Assembly: GCF_009696445.1 (NCBI RefSeq)
Contig: NZ_VULZ01000005.1
Location: forward strand, 1 to 64,000
DNA: 64,000 bases
Origin: Porcincola intestinalis
Lineage (GTDB): Bacteria > Bacillota > Clostridia > Lachnospirales > Lachnospiraceae
Reading direction: 5' to 3'
The position numbers were made by a program, and so were the translations under genes. The notes beneath the pieces are model-generated. The model saw only the letters and a list, made by a program, of their open reading frames with translations. It made no database searches and was not told the origin of the DNA. Position 1 is the stretch's first letter, and each line of letters starts with the position of its first letter. This document shows, piece after piece, positions 34,927 through 43,677 of this stretch.

Positions 34927-35424
34927 ATGGCTCTGAGACAGATTCGTACCCTCGGGGACGAGGTATTGACAAAGAAGTGCCGCGAGGTGAAGGAGATGAC
35001 GCCGCGGCTCCGCACACTTGCAGCTGACATGCTGGAGACGATGTATCACGCGGAGGGGGTGGGGCTGGCGGCTCCGCAGGTTGGCGTCCTGAGACGCATC
35101 GTCGTGATTGATGTCGGGGAGGGACCGGTGACGCTGGTGAACCCGGTGGTTGTGGAGAAGGATGGAGAGCAGACCGGATCAGAGGGCTGCCTGTCGGTTC
35201 CGGGAAAGGCCGGACAGGTCACGCGTCCGGAGCATGTGATTGTGAAGGCGCTTGATCTCGATATGAAGGAGATTACAGTTGAAGGGCGGGACCTGTTTGC
35301 AAGGGCGCTCTGCCATGAAATTGATCATCTCGATGGTGTGATGTACATATCCAAGGTGGAGGGAGAACTGTACAGCACCCAGCCGCAGGAAGAGGATGAA
35401 GAAGACGAAGATGAGGACGTCTGA
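34927..35424 (+). CDS. def: Peptide deformylase
   Basis: 165 residues. It removes the formyl group from the N-terminal methionine of new proteins. All three motifs are present: GVGLAAPQVG, EGCLSVPG and CHEIDHLDG, whose Cys and two His hold the metal. The C terminus is a long acidic tail (EEDEEDEDEDV). The start at 34927 (MALRQIRT) fits the family N terminus; an ATG at 34918 is an alternative. Its stop lies 7 nt before the preferred fmt start. Confidence 0.96.
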   Translation: MALRQIRTLGDEVLTKKCREVKEMTPRLRTLAADMLETMYHAEGVGLAAPQVGVLRRIVVIDVGEGPVTLVNPVVVEKDGEQTGSEGCLSVPGKAGQVTRPEHVIVKALDLDMKEITVEGRDLFARALCHEIDHLDGVMYISKVEGELYSTQPQEEDEEDEDEDV

Positions 35425-35431
35425 GGAAGTT

Positions 35432-36448
35432 ATGGGAACAGGAGAATATTCTGCCGGAGAGCCTGCCCCGCAGCGTCAGGTCGTATTCATGGGAACACCG
35501 GATTTCGCATCCGGGATTCTGGAGGCACTGACTCAGTCTGAATACCATGTCATGGCAGTTTTTACGCAGCCGGACAGGCCCAAAGGGCGCGGGAAGGGTG
35601 TTCAGTTCTCGCCGGTTAAGGAGACGGCGATGCGCCACGGGATCGAGGTGTTTCAGCCTGTGAAGATCAGACAGGAAGAGAACGTGGAGCTGCTCCGGCG
35701 CCTTCATCCGGACTTTATCGTTGTAGCGGCGTTCGGTCAGATCATACCGCAGGCGATCCTGGATATCCCGGCGCATGGCTGTCTGAATGTCCACGCGTCT
35801 CTTCTGCCGGCGTGGAGAGGAGCGGCTCCGATCCAGTGGTCGATCATCAGCGGAGATACGGAGACCGGCATTACAATCATGAAGATGAACGCCGGCCTGG
35901 ACACCGGCGATATCATCAGCCAGAAGGCCATCCGGATCCGGAAGGACGAGACGGGCGGAAGTCTGTTTGACCGCCTGATGCCCGTCGGGGCGGAGCTTCT
36001 GCTCAGGACAATGCGGGAGATCGAGGCCGGAAGAGCCGTCCCAAGACCGCAGCCGGAGAAAAGCACAACGCCGTATGCGTCGATGCTGACCAAAAAGAGC
36101 GGGCTGGTGGACTGGACGAGGCGCGCGGATGAAATCGAGCGCTTGATTCGCGGGCTGTCCCCGTGGCCGAGCGCCTATACCTTCGAGCACGGCAAGATGT
36201 TGAAAATCTGGAAGGCGGAGGTTGTCCGCTCTGAGACAGGCGGCGAAGCGGTCCCGGGCAGGGAGCAGGGAAATATGAATCCGGAGGCCGGAACGATCGT
36301 CAGGGTGATGAAGACGGAGCTTGTCGTGCAGACCGGATGCGGTCTGCTCTCGCTTCTGGAGCTGCAGCCGGAAGGAAAGAAGAGGATGGCTGTGGATGCA
36401 TTTCTCAGAGGATACAGGCAGAGCGAGGGCGAAAGGCTCGGAGGCTGA
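35432..36448 (+). CDS. fmt: Methionyl-tRNA formyltransferase
   Basis: 338 residues. It formylates initiator Met-tRNA from 10-formyl-THF. The beginning VVFMGTPDFASGILEAL, the formyl-binding loop LNVHASLLPAWRGAAPIQWS and the catalytic NVHAS / D-GD pattern (MNAGLDTGDII) are typical. The start at 35432 follows GAGGA by 5 nt; longer readings overlap def. An N-terminal extension of about 15 residues precedes the first strand. The C-terminal domain (from about 210) is the tRNA-binding beta barrel. It is paired with def as usual. Confidence 0.96.
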   Translation: MGTGEYSAGEPAPQRQVVFMGTPDFASGILEALTQSEYHVMAVFTQPDRPKGRGKGVQFSPVKETAMRHGIEVFQPVKIRQEENVELLRRLHPDFIVVAAFGQIIPQAILDIPAHGCLNVHASLLPAWRGAAPIQWSIISGDTETGITIMKMNAGLDTGDIISQKAIRIRKDETGGSLFDRLMPVGAELLLRTMREIEAGRAVPRPQPEKSTTPYASMLTKKSGLVDWTRRADEIERLIRGLSPWPSAYTFEHGKMLKIWKAEVVRSETGGEAVPGREQGNMNPEAGTIVRVMKTELVVQTGCGLLSLLELQPEGKKRMAVDAFLRGYRQSEGERLGG

Positions 36449-36474
36449 AACGACAGCTGAAAGGAGAAATTGGC

Positions 36475-37185
36475 ATGTACGGTTATGGCGGATATCCCAT
36501 CTATTTTGACTGGACGTATCTGCTGGCGATTCTCGGCCTTGTGCTGACGATGATCGCAAGCGGACAGGTCAGAAGCACATTTGCCAGGTACCAGAAGGTG
36601 AAGAGCCGGTCAGGTCTGACGGGAGCGATGGCAGCCCGGATGATCCTTGATTCGCAGGGACTGCAGAACGTTGCGATCGAGCACGTGTCAGGCAGTCTGA
36701 CGGATCACTATGACCCGAGATCGAAGACGCTTCGCCTGTCTGATTCAACCTATTCCTACAGCTCGGTTGCGGCGATCTGCGTGGCGGCACATGAGAGCGG
36801 TCATGCGGTTCAGGACAAGGTTCACTATGGACCGCTTGTGCTCAGAAGCACACTGGTTCCGGCTGCACAGTTCGGGTCTTCGTTATCATGGCCGATTTTT
36901 ATCTTCGGGCTGATTTTCTCGCTTCAGCCGCTGATCACGGCAGGCATTGTTCTGTTCATGGTGGCTGTGCTGTTTCAGCTGATCACGCTTCCGGTGGAGT
37001 TCAATGCCTCTCACAGGGCGCTTGAAATCATGAAATCCAGTCAGCTTATTCCGGAGGATGAACTTGAGGGCGGCCGTCAGGTTCTGAGAGCGGCAGCGAT
37101 GACCTACGTCGCAGCTCTTGCCGCGTCGATCCTGCAGCTTCTGCGCCTTCTGATTCTGGCAAATGACAGAAGAGACAGACGATGA
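36475..37185 (+). CDS. YugP-type membrane zinc metallopeptidase
   Basis: 236 residues. An N-terminal helix after MYGYGGYPIYFDWTYLLAIL, then a cytoplasmic or membrane-facing domain and two or three C-terminal helices. The zinc motif is AAHESGHAVQD, with HESGH at 106-110, and the later NASHRALEIMKSSQLIPEDE is conserved in this family. These neutral zinc proteases are widespread in Bacillota and often sit between fmt and rsmB, as here; their substrates are not established. The ATG at 36475 has AAGGAGA 8 nt upstream; a longer upstream frame overlapping fmt is rejected. Confidence 0.9.
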   Translation: MYGYGGYPIYFDWTYLLAILGLVLTMIASGQVRSTFARYQKVKSRSGLTGAMAARMILDSQGLQNVAIEHVSGSLTDHYDPRSKTLRLSDSTYSYSSVAAICVAAHESGHAVQDKVHYGPLVLRSTLVPAAQFGSSLSWPIFIFGLIFSLQPLITAGIVLFMVAVLFQLITLPVEFNASHRALEIMKSSQLIPEDELEGGRQVLRAAAMTYVAALAASILQLLRLLILANDRRDRR

Positions 37186-37223
37186 GCTGATCAGCCGGTA
37201 GGCCGGGCGGGCCGGGGCGGAAG

Positions 37224-38609
37224 ATGCTGTTGACAAACAACAGGGGACATAGCAAAGACATGGGAGTGAATATCCGTGCACTGATCCTGGATGTGCTGAT
37301 GGAGGTGACCGAGGGGGAAGCCTACAGTCACATCGCACTGAGGGATACGCTTGAAAAATATGAATATCTTGACAAGAGGGACCGGGCATTCATCTCTCGG
37401 GTCACGGAGGGGACGCTCGAGAATCTGATTCAGATCGACTATATCATCGAGTGCTTCTCAAAGGTGCCGATCTACAATATGAAGCCCCTGATCCGCAATC
37501 TGCTCCGGATGTCAGTCTATCAGCTGAAATGGATGGACGCGGTTCCGGACTCGGCGGTTGTCAATGAGGCTGTGAAAATTGCGCAGAAACGCGGTTTCTT
37601 CAATCTGAAGGGGTTTGTGAACGGAGTCCTGAGAGCCTGCGCCCGCGGCCTGGACAGTGTGACTTATCCGTCGGCGGAGGCAAGTCCGCTGGAGTATCTG
37701 TCGGTGCGCTATTCCATGCCGCAGTGGATTCTGACAAAGTGGCTGTACCAGTTTTCTTTTGAGGATGTCGAGAAGATGTGCGCCTCCTTCCAGGCAGAGC
37801 GCCCGATCACCGTCCGTGTCCGGACGCAGCAGGTGTCGAAGGAGGAGATCATTCAGTCTCTTGTCTCGGAGGGCGTGACCGTTTTACAGCATCCCTATCT
37901 GGACTATGCGCTGAAGCTCACCGGCGCCAATTACCTGCAGGCACTCACGGCGTTTCGGAACGGCTGGATCTATGTCCAGGATGTCAGTTCCATGCTGGTG
38001 ACGGAGATTGCTGCCCCGAACTGGGGCGATTACTGCATCGATGTCTGTGCCGCTCCGGGCGGTAAAAGCCTTCATCTTTCTGACCGCCTCAAGGGAAGCG
38101 GATACGTGGAGGCACGGGACATCTCTGAGAAGAAGGTCGATCTGATGCAGGAGAACATCGACCGGCTTGGGGTGATCAACATGCAGGCAGCGCTGAAGGA
38201 TGCAATGAAGTACGATGAAAAGTCTTTCCAGAAGGCGGATATCGTGCTTTGTGACGTGCCCTGCTCGGGACTGGGTGTGATCGGAAAGAAGCAGGATATC
38301 AAGTATAAAATGAACCCGACGCGGCTTGAGGAGCTGGTGAGGATTCAGCAGCGGATCCTGAGCGTCTCCCAGAACTACGTGAAGCCGGGCGGCGTGATGG
38401 TTTTCTCGACCTGCACCATCGGGGCGGAGGAAAACCAGATGAACCTGCAGTATGTGCTGGACCAATTTCCGTTCCGGCTTGAATCGATCGATCCGTACAT
38501 TCCGGAGGCGCTGCGGGGCAGGACGACCGCAGGCGGGTATCTCCAGCTTCTGCCGGGGGTTCATGACTGTGACGGCTTTTTCCTGGCGCGCCTGCGTCGG
38601 GAGGGCTGA
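37224..38609 (+). CDS. rsmB: 16S rRNA (cytosine-C5) methyltransferase, RsmB type
   Basis: 461 residues. It methylates C967 (E. coli numbering) of 16S rRNA. The N-terminal NusB-like domain covers about 13-150 (NIRALILDVLMEVTEGEAYS, RAFISRVTEGTLENL). The SAM-dependent domain shows CIDVCAAPGGKSLHLSDRL, the first Cys motif CDVPCSGLGVIGKKQDIK and the catalytic FSTCTIGAEENQMNL. The start could be 37224 or the ATG at 37260 immediately before the NusB domain; neither has a strong ribosome site. Its stop codon lies inside the first unit of a tandem repeat that fills the gap to rlmN. Confidence 0.94.
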   Translation: MLLTNNRGHSKDMGVNIRALILDVLMEVTEGEAYSHIALRDTLEKYEYLDKRDRAFISRVTEGTLENLIQIDYIIECFSKVPIYNMKPLIRNLLRMSVYQLKWMDAVPDSAVVNEAVKIAQKRGFFNLKGFVNGVLRACARGLDSVTYPSAEASPLEYLSVRYSMPQWILTKWLYQFSFEDVEKMCASFQAERPITVRVRTQQVSKEEIIQSLVSEGVTVLQHPYLDYALKLTGANYLQALTAFRNGWIYVQDVSSMLVTEIAAPNWGDYCIDVCAAPGGKSLHLSDRLKGSGYVEARDISEKKVDLMQENIDRLGVINMQAALKDAMKYDEKSFQKADIVLCDVPCSGLGVIGKKQDIKYKMNPTRLEELVRIQQRILSVSQNYVKPGGVMVFSTCTIGAEENQMNLQYVLDQFPFRLESIDPYIPEALRGRTTAGGYLQLLPGVHDCDGFFLARLRREG

Positions 38610-38759
38610 GACACCCTGCTGCGGTGTGCCGGGAAGGCAGAGATGGCCTGCTGCGGTTGCCGGAAGGCTGAGACGCCCTGCTGCGGTGTGGAAGGAAGGC
38701 TGAGACGTCCTGCCGTGGTGTGGAAGGAAGGCTGAGACGTCCTGCGCGGTGTGCCGAAA
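38602..38759 (+). repeat. Five tandem copies of a 30-33-bp repeat between rsmB and rlmN
   Basis: Units start at 38602, 38635, 38665, 38697 and 38729. Consensus core is AGGCTGAGACGYCCTGC followed by YGYGGTGTGSMAGGA; units 3 and 4 differ at three positions, units 1, 2 and 5 more. The first unit contains the rsmB stop codon, and a sixth partial unit may begin at 38760. The block adds in-frame stops and no clear gene. Confidence 0.85.
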
Positions 38760-38789
38760 GGGCAGACGGGGAAACTGAGAAGGGGACAG

Positions 38790-39905
38790 ATGGAAGAATA
38801 CAGCACAGATCAGGAACAGAAAAAGGAAGATGGAAAGCGGGATCTGCTCTCGATGTATCCGGCGGAGCTTGAAGCTTTTCTGACGGAGATTTCGGAGAAA
38901 AAATTCCGGGCAAGACAGATCTATGACTGGCTGCACGTACAGCACGCGACGTCCATTTCCCAGATGACAAACCTGTCAAAGCTGCTCCGGGAAAAGCTGG
39001 AGTCACTGGCCTGTATCGACGAGCCGGAGCCTGTTGAGGTACTGACCAGCAGGTTGGATGGCACGAAAAAATATCTGTTCCGGATGAAGGATGGGAATGT
39101 CATTGAGTCTGTTCTGATGAGGTACAGCTACGGACTTTCTGTCTGCATTTCGTCTCAGGTGGGCTGCAGCATGGGGTGCCGGTTCTGCGCTTCCACAATC
39201 GGAGGACGGATTAGAAATCTGACTGCATCGGAGATGCTGGGACAGGTGCTTCAGATCAGCCGTCTGGAGGGAGAGCGGATCTCACATGTTGTGATCATGG
39301 GCAGCGGGGAGCCACTCGACAACTATGACAACCTCGTCCGCTTTCTGAGAATCATCGGAGACCCGGACGGGGAGCGTCTGAGCCTCAGGGACATCACCGT
39401 CTCGACCTGCGGGATTGTGCCGAACATCTACCGCCTTGCGGAGGAAGGACTGCCGGTGACACTCGCGCTCTCTCTTCATGCCTCCGGGCAGAAGGAGCGG
39501 GAGACACTGATGCCAATTGCGAAGAAGTACGAGATCCATGCTGTCATCGATGCTGTGAAGGCTTATTTTGAGAAGACAAAGCGGCGGATTACGTTTGAAT
39601 ACAGCTGTGTGAGAGGGGCCAATACATCCACGGCTGACGCGGATCGGCTGGCGGGCCTGCTGAAGGGACTGAACTGTCATGTCAACCTGATCCCGGTCAA
39701 CCCGGTCAGGGAGAGGGAATTCACACAGCCTGACAGAGGAGAGATTGAGGCTTTTCGGAGAATGCTTGAAAAAAAGGGGATTCATGTTACCATCAGAAGA
39801 GAACTGGGCCGTGACATTTCGGCTTCGTGCGGCCAGCTGAGGAGGAGTTACCTGAAGGATCATGGAGACATATTGCCAGACAGATGTCGGATTAAAACGA
39901 AATAG
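38790..39905 (+). CDS. rlmN: 23S rRNA/tRNA adenosine-C2 methyltransferase (radical SAM)
   Basis: 371 residues. It methylates A2503 of 23S rRNA and A37 of some tRNAs. The radical-SAM cysteines are in GCSMGCRFCAS (126, 130, 133), after SVCISSQVG. VVIMGSGEPLDNYDNLVRFL and TFEYSCVRGANTS are family motifs; the second catalytic Cys appears in ISASCGQLR. An unusual basic/acidic N-terminal stretch (about 20 residues) precedes LLSMYPAELEAFL. AAGGGGA precedes the ATG at 38790; a start at 38751 would lie in the tandem repeat. Its last 44 bases overlap the next gene. Confidence 0.95.
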   Translation: MEEYSTDQEQKKEDGKRDLLSMYPAELEAFLTEISEKKFRARQIYDWLHVQHATSISQMTNLSKLLREKLESLACIDEPEPVEVLTSRLDGTKKYLFRMKDGNVIESVLMRYSYGLSVCISSQVGCSMGCRFCASTIGGRIRNLTASEMLGQVLQISRLEGERISHVVIMGSGEPLDNYDNLVRFLRIIGDPDGERLSLRDITVSTCGIVPNIYRLAEEGLPVTLALSLHASGQKERETLMPIAKKYEIHAVIDAVKAYFEKTKRRITFEYSCVRGANTSTADADRLAGLLKGLNCHVNLIPVNPVREREFTQPDRGEIEAFRRMLEKKGIHVTIRRELGRDISASCGQLRRSYLKDHGDILPDRCRIKTK

Positions 39906-40593
39906 CAATCAGGACTTTGTCTATGCCTCCGACCAGAAGGTAGGACGGCTACCGTCCCTGCTCATTGTCGCGGATGGGATGGGCGGACACGCAGCCGGTG
40001 ATCTGGCGTCCAGGGTCTGTGTGGAGACGGTGGTCAGCAGCATCGAGGGCTCCGGGAAGACGGGGACCATTCCGATCCTTGCGGAGGCGGTTCAGAAGGC
40101 GAACCAGGCTGTTCTGAAGAAGGCGGCGGAAAAGCCGGAGTACGAAGGCATGGGGACGACAATCGTGGCGGCGGTGATCGAAGGAAATACCCTGTATGTC
40201 GCGAATGTCGGAGACAGCAGACTCTACCTGATCGATGATGACAGGATTGACCAGATTACGCTGGATCATTCGCTTGTAGCGGAGATGGTGCGCTCCGGCC
40301 GGATATCGCCGGAGCAGATGAGAAACCACCCGGAGAAGAATATCATTACCCGGGCAGTCGGCGGAGAGGAGAATGTGGAGGCAGACTTCTTCGATGTTGG
40401 GCTGCATAAGGGCGACGTCGTGCTGCTTTGCTCGGATGGGCTGACGAATATGGTGGAGGATGAGCAGATCTTCCGCATTGTCAGAAGGGAAAAAACGCTG
40501 AGAGATGCCGGGCAGAAGCTGATCTCGGCAGCAAATTCGGCAGGAGGCCGCGACAACATCTCCGTTGTGCTCGCGCGGCTGACTGATTTATAA
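39862..40593 (+). CDS. prpC: PP2C-family Ser/Thr protein phosphatase
   Basis: 243 residues. It dephosphorylates targets of the PASTA kinase encoded next. Metal-binding motifs: GLKRNSNQDF (motif 1), VADGMGGHAAGDLAS (motif 2), VANVGDSRLYL and CSDGLTNM, and the last Asp in GGRDNISVVLA. It starts with a GAAGGA-led ATG inside the 3' end of rlmN, a 44-base overlap, so it depends on rlmN translation or read-through. Cytoplasmic. Confidence 0.95.
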   Translation: METYCQTDVGLKRNSNQDFVYASDQKVGRLPSLLIVADGMGGHAAGDLASRVCVETVVSSIEGSGKTGTIPILAEAVQKANQAVLKKAAEKPEYEGMGTTIVAAVIEGNTLYVANVGDSRLYLIDDDRIDQITLDHSLVAEMVRSGRISPEQMRNHPEKNIITRAVGGEENVEADFFDVGLHKGDVVLLCSDGLTNMVEDEQIFRIVRREKTLRDAGQKLISAANSAGGRDNISVVLARLTDL

Positions 40594-40603
40594 GGGTATC
40601 CAT

Positions 40604-42799
40604 ATGTTAAATGCAGGAGATTCTCTTCAGAATCGATATGAGATAATCAATTGCATAGGATCGGGCGGGATGGCCGATGTCTACAAGGCAAAGGACCACA
40701 GGCTGAATCGTTATGTTGCCATCAAGGTGCTCAAGCCGGAGTTTCGCAATGATGCGGAGTTTGTATCGAAGTTCCGTGTGGAGGCACAGGCAGCGGCCGG
40801 GCTTTCCCACCCGAACATCGTGAACGTCTATGATGTCGGGATTGAGGGCTCAGTCTACTTTATCGTCATGGAGCTGGTGGAGGGCATCACGCTCAAGGAC
40901 TACATTCGCAGCAAGGGGCGTCTGTCTGTTCGGGAGATGACCGGCATCTCACTTCAGATCGCCGCCGGGCTGGAGGCCGCGCACAAGAGCGGCATCATCC
41001 ATCGGGACATCAAACCTCAGAATATCATTATATCCACGGACGGGACGGCGAAGGTTGCGGATTTCGGGATTGCGCGGGCGGCGAGTTCCGATACGATTCA
41101 TCCAAGCGCGATGGGGTCTGTGCACTACAGCGCGCCGGAGCAGGCGCGTGGCGGGTACTCCGATGCCAGAAGCGACATCTATTCGCTTGGAATCACGATG
41201 TATGAGATGCTGACGGGGAAGGTACCGTTTGACGGGGATTCGACCGTTGAGGTTGCCCTGAAGCATCTGCAGGAGGACATCGAGTCCCCGAGAAAATATG
41301 TACCGGATCTGCCTGTGACGGTGGAGCAGATCATACTCAAGTGCACGGAGAAGAGCCCGGACCGGCGGTACCAGAATATGACGGAACTGATCCACGACCT
41401 GAAGGAATCGCTGGTCAGTCCGAATGGAGATTTTGTCAGACCGGGCGGTCTGCCGGCGGATGGCCTGACGCAGAAGTACTCGAGGGAAGATCTGGAAGAG
41501 ATCAACAGGAGAGCCTCATTTGAAAATGGTGAATCCGGTAAGGCACCTTTTCCGGGGCTGTTTGACGGGGACTATGACGAGCGGATGAACTATCCGCCGG
41601 AGGACGAGGAGACCGGGGACTTTTACGGGTCCGGGGAGGAGGACTTCCCGGATGAGAAAGAGGTGCTCCGCGGAAGCCGGAAGAAACAGAGAAGCGCCGG
41701 AGAAAGGCATGGTCATGAGAAGCTTGTGGCAGCCCTCTCCGCGCTGGCAGCTCTTGTGGTGGGGCTGACGATCCTGTATCTCGTCCTGCATACCTACGGC
41801 CTGATTTCGGGCGGGCATAAGACCCAAGACGGACAGAGCGAGACACCGCTGGTGCTGGATCTGACGTCCGAGCCGGTCACGGTCCCTGACCTCAGAGGGC
41901 TGTCCGAGAGTGAGGCACAGGCAAGGCTCAAGAAGCTCAAGCTGGGATACCGGTATCTGGGAGAAGAGTCGTCGTCCGACTATGCATCCGGAACGGTCAT
42001 GAGCCAGAGCAGTGAGCCGGGGACGAAGGTGCAGGCCAACTCGACAATCGGCTATAAGCTGTCAACGGGGCCGGCGGATTCCCTGACCGTTCCGGATCTG
42101 GCAAAAAAGACGCAGAAGGAGGCGGAGAGTGCGCTGGCATCCATGGGGCTGAATGTCTCGGTGGACAATACACGGTACAGTGATTCGATTGCGGAGGGGC
42201 GGGTCATCACGACAAACCCGGGTGCCGGCTCCGCGGTTCATGCGGGGGACACGGTGACACTCTATATCAGCCAGGGGAAGGATACACAGAGTATTACGGT
42301 TCCGGATGTGACGGGAAAGTACAAGGACGATGCTGTCACGATGCTTACAAATTACGGCTTGTATGTCTATGTGACCAGCCAGCCGTCCGATACCGTCGGA
42401 GAAGGGCTTGTGATCAGTCAGGATCTGAAGGCCGGATCCAGCGTACAGTCAGGCTCGTCGATTACGATCACAGTCTCAAGCGGGCCTTCCGGCCAGAGTG
42501 ATATCGTCGTGGGACCTGGACAGAACAGCGCCTCGGCCTCCCGGACAAAATGGATGTGCAACGCGCAGCTCAACGCGCCTCCGAATTATTCCGGCGGGAA
42601 CGTCCGGATCACGCTGAAGCAGACAGGCGCAGAGAAAACCATATATGAAGGAGCTGGATCATTTCCGTATATTCTGAATGTCCAGGGAGAGGATGGCGTG
42701 TCGACCGGGACGGCTTATGTCTATACACTGGATGACAGTGGCAATGTGACCTCGACAACGGAATATGACGGGATCGATTTTACGCAGGTAACAGGATGA
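40604..42799 (+). CDS. prkC: PASTA-domain Ser/Thr protein kinase
   Basis: 731 residues. The cytoplasmic kinase domain (about 10-275) has YEIINCIGSGGMADVYKAKD, the catalytic HRDIKPQN (His133, Asp135) and KVADFGIARAAS. An acidic juxtamembrane stretch (about 300-365) leads to one membrane helix (about 375-400). Three PASTA domains follow (about 425-630, starting VTVPDLRGLSESEAQARLKK), which bind peptidoglycan fragments or lipid II. A further C-terminal domain of about 90 residues (WMCNAQLNAPPNYSGGNVRI onward) is not a PASTA repeat and looks like an extra beta domain. It controls growth and cell-wall processes together with the PP2C phosphatase. Confidence 0.96.
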   Translation: MLNAGDSLQNRYEIINCIGSGGMADVYKAKDHRLNRYVAIKVLKPEFRNDAEFVSKFRVEAQAAAGLSHPNIVNVYDVGIEGSVYFIVMELVEGITLKDYIRSKGRLSVREMTGISLQIAAGLEAAHKSGIIHRDIKPQNIIISTDGTAKVADFGIARAASSDTIHPSAMGSVHYSAPEQARGGYSDARSDIYSLGITMYEMLTGKVPFDGDSTVEVALKHLQEDIESPRKYVPDLPVTVEQIILKCTEKSPDRRYQNMTELIHDLKESLVSPNGDFVRPGGLPADGLTQKYSREDLEEINRRASFENGESGKAPFPGLFDGDYDERMNYPPEDEETGDFYGSGEEDFPDEKEVLRGSRKKQRSAGERHGHEKLVAALSALAALVVGLTILYLVLHTYGLISGGHKTQDGQSETPLVLDLTSEPVTVPDLRGLSESEAQARLKKLKLGYRYLGEESSSDYASGTVMSQSSEPGTKVQANSTIGYKLSTGPADSLTVPDLAKKTQKEAESALASMGLNVSVDNTRYSDSIAEGRVITTNPGAGSAVHAGDTVTLYISQGKDTQSITVPDVTGKYKDDAVTMLTNYGLYVYVTSQPSDTVGEGLVISQDLKAGSSVQSGSSITITVSSGPSGQSDIVVGPGQNSASASRTKWMCNAQLNAPPNYSGGNVRITLKQTGAEKTIYEGAGSFPYILNVQGEDGVSTGTAYVYTLDDSGNVTSTTEYDGIDFTQVTG

Positions 42800-43677
42800 A
42801 GGGAAAGATTATCCGCGCGGTCGCGGGATACTACTATGTCTTCGATTATGAGGATGGACGGACGCACCAGTGCAGGGCAAGGGGCATTTTCCGGAAAGAT
42901 GGAAGCAAGCCTCTTGTCGGAGATGAGGTGCTCTTTGACCTGACACACACCGAGGATACGGAAGGGACGGTCGATGAGATTCTGCCAAGAAAGAACAGCC
43001 TGATCCGGCCTCCGGTTGCGAATGTCGACCAGGCGCTGATTGTGTTTGCACTCAAAGACCCGGAGCCGAACCTGTCTTTGCTGGACCGTTTTCTGGTGCT
43101 GATGAAGCGACAGAACATTCCCGCTGTCATCGTGTTCAACAAGGATGACCTGGATGAGAAGGATACGTTTGATGGCATTGCCCGTGTCTACAGAGACTGT
43201 GGCTGTCAGGTGTTTTCGATGAGTATCCGGACGGGAGAAGGCGTGGAGAGGGTCCGGCATCTGTTTGACAATAAGACGACGGTGCTAGCCGGCCCGAGCG
43301 GGGTCGGGAAATCTTCGCTGACGAATCTGCTCTGCCCGGACGCCGGGATGGAGGTCGGGGAGGTCAGCCGCCAGAACCGGCGCGGGAAGCAGACCACCCG
43401 GCACGCTGAGCTGTTCCCCTGCGGAAAAGATTCGTTCTTTTTTGATACGCCGGGCTTCTCCAGCCTGTATCTGGACGAGATCAGACCACAGGATTTGAAG
43501 ATGTATTTTCCGGAATTTGAAACTTATGAGCCGTCCTGCCGGTTCACAGGCTGTCTTCACCTGGCGGAGCCGGACTGCGGCGTCAAGGAGGCCGTCCGGT
43601 CGGGGAAGATCAGCAGAGAGCGGTATGACAGCTACAGGAAGCTGTATGAGGAGCTGAAGGAAGGGCGAAAAAGATGA
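42796..43677 (+). CDS. rsgA: Ribosome small-subunit biogenesis GTPase
   Basis: 293 residues. An OB fold (about 1-65), then a circularly permuted GTPase: VIVFNKDDLDEKD (G4), then the P-loop AGPSGVGKSSLTNLL, and DTPGFSSLYLDE (G3). The zinc finger is in CRFTGCLHLAEPDCGVKEAV. It matures the 30S subunit by acting near the decoding centre. The start overlaps the kinase stop (ATGA), and the stop overlaps rpe the same way, so translation is coupled through the operon. Confidence 0.96.
   Translation: MKGKIIRAVAGYYYVFDYEDGRTHQCRARGIFRKDGSKPLVGDEVLFDLTHTEDTEGTVDEILPRKNSLIRPPVANVDQALIVFALKDPEPNLSLLDRFLVLMKRQNIPAVIVFNKDDLDEKDTFDGIARVYRDCGCQVFSMSIRTGEGVERVRHLFDNKTTVLAGPSGVGKSSLTNLLCPDAGMEVGEVSRQNRRGKQTTRHAELFPCGKDSFFFDTPGFSSLYLDEIRPQDLKMYFPEFETYEPSCRFTGCLHLAEPDCGVKEAVRSGKISRERYDSYRKLYEELKEGRKR

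Noticed and set aside
35273-36559. Minus-strand open frame of 428 residues opposite fmt
   Set aside because: Shadow of def/fmt; composition typical of a reverse frame.
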